Below are positions 61,001-64,000 of a stretch of 64,000 nt of DNA, in pieces. A program made the translations under genes and the position numbers. Numbering within the stretch: position 1 is the stretch's first letter; each line of letters starts with the position of its first letter. The notes below the pieces were generated by a model, which was given only the letters and a program-made list of their open reading frames with translations, searched no databases and had not been told where the DNA came from. Source of the DNA: Megaleporinus macrocephalus (Eukaryota; Chordata; Actinopteri; Characiformes; Anostomidae); the NCBI GenBank assembly GCA_021613375.1, contig CM038715.1, positions 3,397,378-3,461,377 on the forward strand, read 5' to 3'.

Positions 61001-63889
61001 CAGAACAGGCTGCGTATGGACTACTGGAATGAGTATGAGGCAGAGTCAGAGGGACACAGGGCCTCGAAGTACCAGGGTCAGCAGAGCTAGGACCATTAGT
61101 TCAGTCAGCCAGAAGAGCCAGAGGAAAAAGAGCCAGTCAGTTTTCTGTTGGCGCGGTGGAGGGGCAGAAGATAGGTACATCCCAACACGCCGGCATTCAG
61201 GATGCAGGTAAGACTTGCCTATGCAAGCAGAAAGATGACCCATGTAGTTGCTCGATTTCTATTGATTTTATTGATTTTTTAATTGTCAAAATATGCAAAT
61301 TAACATATAATTATACTTATAAAACTTAGGACTTAATTAATAAAGTTAATAACATACAAAAAGATGGTTTTCACGTTTTGCTTTATTGAGTTGTCTTGTT
61401 AACTCAAATATATCATCTCTTTGTTGATTAACCATATACTATTTACAGAAAAATAAATTAAATTTTAAAACAATAACATTAAAAACATCTTTCCACTTGC
61501 TATCTTTTTCACAGTACAGTCCATATGACACTGGATTCACTGAGAACATAAGATGCAAGAATTTGGCCAAGAATTTAAAATGTGATTGGTTGCATTTGGT
61601 AATAATTGCACCCCTCAGCCTCCCATTACCTAGAATAATTGATTTTCTCCTCTTTTATGCTTTTGTGTTTTTGGCCTATAATCTTCTTTCACTACATTAT
61701 GCAGCATCTATTGTGAAAATACGACAGACAGTCACTTTAAATTCAGGTACCATGTTTATCATTTTTTTCTATACGCTCCTACTTAGTTGGAATAAAAGCA
61801 TATCGTACCCTTGTAGAGAAGCCTGATCACCTCTGCATTAAAGATGTTAAAACTGGCCCTGGATCAGCACCTTCGCTTGGGAAGTGTAAAAAGCCTTACA
61901 GTGTCAGCGCGTCCTTCACATGTCAGGCGTCGCTTTGCCCTTGCTGGTGTGTAATAGAAATATTTCCGGAACCCGTTTGTGTGTTAGCTTTTTCGAGGCT
62001 TTAAAAACGGCTCTGCTTCCTGTTCCGACTCCCTTTTCGAGCAAGCTTTTTGTCTTACTGTTTGTTTTTCTCAGTGGATTTAAGGTGTGAGTCACTGATA
62101 AAGAGGCTAAATTTAACCAGTGCTGCTCACTAATGCCCTGGAGTGAGTTTCAGAAATGCACTGGAGTGTTCAGATCATCGTGGCTGTCAGAGTGAGGGTT
62201 TATATGATACTTAACCGTCTTGGAACAATCCAAGTCTTACAGTGATCTAGTGGTATGAAACTCTGAGCGTTTAGAAAAAATGGAGTAGGCTGTGAGATGT
62301 ATGTGTTTGTGATCGATGTATTTGATTATATACGCTACATGGCCAATAGTTTGTAGACACCTGCTTATCAACGTTTCCTATGAGATCTAGGGTGTGAACA
62401 TGGAGTTATTACCCTTTGCTGCAGTAACAGCCTCTACTCTGTTGGAAAGGCTTTGTACTTGATGTTAAATCACTAATGTTCTTATGTTTGGACATGAAAC
62501 GTGTGTTACAGCTATATGTTTACACTGAATGTGTTCCGCAGCACTGAAAACAAGGCTGTGAGACTATATCAGTGCTCATCTCTGTTTCTATATTAATGCA
62601 TAGACAGTTACTATACTCATTTGTCTGTATATATCTAAGTACTGTCAAAGAAAGCATTGGTTGCAGAGAGCGATATATATGGCCATACATTGGCTGCTCC
62701 CAGAAACCCTGAAAGTCACAGCTTTTTCCTTACAGTCCTGCTTTATCTTTACCTATACGTTTACTTGATGATCTGAAAACCAGTTTTGTGAGACCATCTT
62801 TACGAATAGCTGTAGAGTAGCTGTAGCAACAGCAATAGAAGAGCAGAGGTTTGTTTAGATATTAAAGTGTACTGATGGCTGGCTTCACTGGCAGTTTATG
62901 TTTAATTGCACCTGTCATCATACTTCTAGTGCTGGGAGGGTTAAAGGCTTTCAAGTCACATAAAGCTCCATCCCATCTTTTTCCAGCTGCAGCATCATTA
63001 GATAGTTCAGTGCATTTAGAAGAGAATGCTAACAGTTCTGTTATGTTGGCTAACAGATGCCCACGCTGGCTAATGATTGGGAGCAGTTGGTAAGCCAGTT
63101 GTGTTCTCTTGGACTCACAGCAGTGGATGACTGTGGCATGACTCCTGATGGTGGGGCCAACACAGTTTTAAGTCTCATAATTATTGGTATTAAGCTGTTT
63201 AACACATACTGGAGTTTAAATTAAATAATAACTTTATTTGTGATGTGCAAAGACGTTAAGCATCTCCACGTTAAATATGATATTACATTTACTTGAGGAC
63301 TACATTTGAGGGCTGATTTGATTTTATATATTTTATATTTTATATATGAAATGTTTAAAAAATTGTTTATTTGTATTTTTTATTTATTTTTGCTCTCATT
63401 CACTTTGGATCCCTGACAAATTTCTGATCATCCATGTGTGTAAACTGATGCACTTTAGTTGCCTCTGTAAAACCAAACAAATAAAAGAAAAGAAAACCTG
63501 AACTTGAGCATTGACTAGCAAATGAACCAGGTGTAAAACCAGTCTAAGAGCCCACACGCTAAGAAACCATGCAGTGTGTTTTCTGGTGCTCATGCATTTA
63601 TTTCAGTATTACCTGAATTCTATTTTTTATCTCTGGTAGGTAGAAGGTTCAGGTCTCTCACATTAGGCCTAGTTTGATATATTTTGAATGTGTGTAGGGA
63701 GAAGTGTTCGCGACTGGCCACAGATGGGAACTTGGATCAGGAGCTGAGCGAGCGTTTGGGATTAGGAAGCAGCGACACACTGACCAACGGGAACCGTGCG
63801 GACCTGGAGGCTGCTAAGCGATTGGCCAAGCGGCTTTTCAACCTTGACGGCTTCAGGAAATGTGATGTTGCACGTCACTTAAGCAAGAA
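47709..63889 (+). CDS. psd: PH and Sec7 domain protein, EFA6A-type Arf6 GEF (N-terminal part; continues past window)
   Basis: PSD/EFA6A loads GTP on the small GTPase ARF6 at the plasma membrane through its Sec7 domain, and its PH domain anchors it to PI(4,5)P2; it acts in membrane traffic and actin remodelling, mainly in neurons. Six exons in phase (47709-49643, 51480-51597, 52337-52874, 54797-55246, 58168-58242, 63698-63889) give 1102 residues. Landmarks shared with human PSD: VVTFSYIEKADI (96-107), KIARAKWEFLFG (661-672), KYSETDLDAVPLRCYRETD (748-766), an acidic run (about 808-830), FESIMESHRAKGTSYNSL (900-917), and the Sec7 start LEAAKRLAKRLF and DGFRKCDVARHL (from about 1075). The rest of Sec7, PH and coiled coil lie to the right. 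The N-terminal part is long, Ser/Pro-rich and probably disordered. The first in-frame ATG after a stop, in good context (AATATGG), sets the start. Confidence 0.93.
49644..51479 (+). other. psd: psd intron with MITE copy C
   Basis: It holds the MITE 49708-50722, which begins only 65 bases past the donor. The remaining 750 bases show nothing recognised. Confidence 0.8.
49708..50722 (-). mobile_element. hAT-type MITE, TAGGGCTGGGCGATA family, copy C
   Basis: Flanks GGTGGAAT (49700-49707) and GGTGTAAT (50723-50730) agree at 7 of 8. Termini TTGGGCTGAGCGATAAAAC and CCGTATCGTCCAGCCCTA. Inverted relative to copy A and nearly full length. Confidence 0.88.
51480..51597 (+). CDS. psd: psd exon 3 (conserved IARAKWEFLFG)
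   Basis: Acceptor TTTGTGTTGTAG; donor AAGA|GTGAGT. 118 bases, phase 0 in, phase 1 out, residues 646-684. It encodes HCQKIARAKWEFLFG, one of the best-conserved blocks of the PSD family N-terminal region. Confidence 0.93.
52337..52874 (+). CDS. psd: psd exon 4 (YSETDLD block and acidic run)
   Basis: Acceptor GTTTTCTTAG; donor AGAAG|GTATCA. 538 bases, residues 685-863 plus two bases. It encodes the strongly conserved KYSETDLDAVPLRCYRETD and IDEVL, then a Glu-rich run produced by GAGGAGGAAGAGG-type codons. Confidence 0.94.
52875..54796 (+). other. psd: psd intron
   Basis: It contains a possible unnamed MITE at about 53090-53480, a (TG)n run at 53661-53698, and a worn end of the GGGCGATA-type MITE family at 53985-54076 (GGCCGTATCGTCCAGCACTA). 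Ends with a T run and the acceptor GTGTTTTCCAG. Confidence 0.7.
53661..53698. repeat. (AT)/(GT)n microsatellite
   Basis: ATATATATGTGTGTGTGTG-type run. Confidence 0.9.
54797..55246 (+). CDS. psd: psd exon 5 (ESHRAKGTSY block)
   Basis: Acceptor GTGTTTTCCAG; donor CCCAG|GTGAGA. 450 bases; the first base completes Arg864 and two bases are left at the end. It encodes RHFESIMESHRAKGTSYNSL, conserved with human PSD, followed by a less familiar segment ending NSNPVYILP. Confidence 0.93.
55625..55925. mobile_element. Common teleost dispersed repeat
   Basis: TAGCACTGTCTCCTCACAGT, TCCGGTTTCCTCCCACAGTC, then a GT run and GATGGACTGGTTACCTGTCC: the abundant fish retroposon-type repeat also seen in reverse at 39388-40140. 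It ends in GGCAGATAATGGATGG. Confidence 0.65.
57970..58072. repeat. (CT)n / (CTAT)n compound microsatellite
   Basis: Alternating CTCTCT and CTATCTATC blocks, about 100 bases upstream of the exon 6 acceptor. Confidence 0.93.
58168..58242 (+). CDS. psd: psd exon 6 (75-base symmetric exon)
   Basis: Acceptor CCTGCTTTCCAG; donor GACAG|GTGGAA. Phase 2 in and phase 2 out, so it can be skipped without breaking the frame. It encodes residues 1015-1038, basic and Ser-rich: PSSPLRKISACPKSKIKQIS then EASD. I do not remember a matching block in human PSD, so its reality rests on splice sites and phase. The donor's +3 G is acceptable but not strong. Confidence 0.72.
58926..59484 (-). mobile_element. tRNA-derived SINE, reverse copy, with internal minisatellite
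   Basis: Read on the minus strand the tail TGTGTGCAAACACATGTGGC and TAGTTCTAAATG matches the tail of the SINE at 22172-23929, preceded by about ten units of the same CACTGCCCCCTAGTGTGTAT repeat. The B-box head is missing, so it is truncated at its 5' end. Confidence 0.82.
59513..60290 (-). mobile_element. Tc1-like element remnant with inverted termini
   Basis: Termini CACTATATGGACAAAAGTAT and ATACTTTTGTTCATATAGTG are inverted. On the minus strand CTCTGACCCCAACCCCATCG corresponds to the DLNPIEH region of Tc1-like transposases in a common fish family, but the frame is broken throughout. Inactive. Confidence 0.72.
60291..61015. other. Intronic; purine-rich flank of possible alternative promoter
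   Basis: 60700-61015 is purine-rich and contains GAGGGAGGGGAGGAGAGGGC at about 60771, a possible G-rich promoter element before the open frame at 61029. No TATA box seen. Confidence 0.35.
61029..61207 (+). CDS. psd: Candidate alternative first coding exon of psd
   Basis: ATG at 61029 (G at -3) opens a frame of 59 codons, Arg/Ser-rich (MSMRQSQRDTGPRSTRVSRA at the start), ending at GATGCAG|GTAAGA, an excellent donor after 61207 with two bases left over. The next psd exon (63698) needs exactly two incoming bases, so the join gives Arg then EKCSRLAT in frame. This would make a short isoform with Sec7 and PH but without the long N-terminus. Short PSD-family isoforms are known in mammals; this exon itself is inference. 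A small overlapping frame from ATG 61016 might act as an upstream ORF. Confidence 0.4.
62328..62465. mobile_element. Tc1/mariner-type terminal scrap
   Basis: TACATGGCCAATAGTTTGTA then GACACCTGCTTATC and AACAGCCTCTACTCTGTTGG resemble one end of a common fish Tc1-type non-autonomous element. The other end is not found. Confidence 0.4.
63698..63889 (+). CDS. psd: psd exon 7 (start of Sec7 domain)
   Basis: Acceptor TTTGAATGTGTGTAG; donor AAGAA|GTGAGT. Residues 1039-1102 plus two bases (AA, expected to become Asn with the next exon, as in human HLGKN). It encodes ELSERLGLGSSDTLTNG and LEAAKRLAKRLFNLDGFRKC, the conserved lead-in and first helices of the Sec7 domain. The catalytic Glu loop is outside the window. 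Confidence 0.95.
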
Positions 63890-64000
63890 GTGAGTGAAGA
63901 ATGTCTCCTAACCCATCAGTACTTGAGTGATCTGTTCTGCCGTTCACTGTTGTTTATAGCAGAAATGTGATACAAAGATTTAGAAGGTTTCTAAATATTC

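Larger units (their letters stand above)
58243..63697 (+). other. psd: psd intron before the Sec7 exon
   Basis: 5.5 kb containing a reverse SINE copy (58926-59484), a Tc1-like remnant (59513-60290), a possible alternative first exon (61029-61207) and a transposon scrap at 62328-62465. The stretches 61208-62327 and 62466-63697 show nothing I can support. Confidence 0.75.

Noticed and set aside
62875..63093. 72-codon open frame with a hydrophobic N-terminal segment
   Set aside because: No family resemblance, no splice or promoter context; consistent with chance.

Overview
This is a vertebrate nuclear window. Widely spaced exons with GT..AG splice sites, a high load of non-autonomous DNA transposons, and two genes whose closest relatives I recognise in fish and mammals point to a teleost. 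The dispersed repeat families look like those of ostariophysan fish (characins, catfishes and relatives), but that is inference from memory; I could not run a search. All protein-coding signal I can support is on the + strand.

Gene layout. (1) fbxl15, 495-7887, + strand, enters from the left without its first exon. Exons at 495-654, 2886-3388 and 7698-7887 join in phase and encode the F-box and leucine-rich repeats of the SCF substrate receptor FBXL15. (2) psd (EFA6A, Arf6 exchange factor), + strand: a probable GC-rich promoter and leader exon at about 18600-19189, a 28-kb first intron, then coding exons 47444-49643 (ATG at 47709), 51480-51597, 52337-52874, 54797-55246, 58168-58242 and 63698-63889. 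These give about 1102 residues and stop at the very start of the Sec7 domain; the rest of Sec7 and the PH domain lie beyond base 64000. A possible alternative first coding exon lies at 61029-61207. In mammals PSD and FBXL15 are also neighbours, but head to head; here they are in tandem.

Mobile DNA fills most of the rest. Several non-autonomous hAT-type elements can be delimited to the base by 8-bp target-site duplications: 971-1680, 4456-5521, 6757-7419, 14053-17202, 26145-26638, 31805-36448, 39453-39961, 45475-46419 and 49708-50722. There are also a tRNA-derived SINE with a B box (22172-23929) and a reverse copy (58926-59484), a Tc1-like remnant (59513-60290), a broken non-LTR retrotransposon end (9485-10125), a hAT transposase scrap (3524-3811), and a larger inverted-terminus repeat (4137-5847; 25920-26937) that serves as host for nested insertions.

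The most striking pattern is that the big minisatellites sit inside these small transposons: a 36-bp unit (about 68 copies) in the element at 14053-17202, a 24/25-bp unit (about 140 copies) in the element at 31805-36448, and a 48-56-bp unit with a 154-bp higher-order period in both SINE copies. The best leads for new biology are this transposon-borne minisatellite growth, the same-site insertion of two different hAT families in two copies of one host repeat, and three untested psd transcript variants that are exactly phase-compatible.
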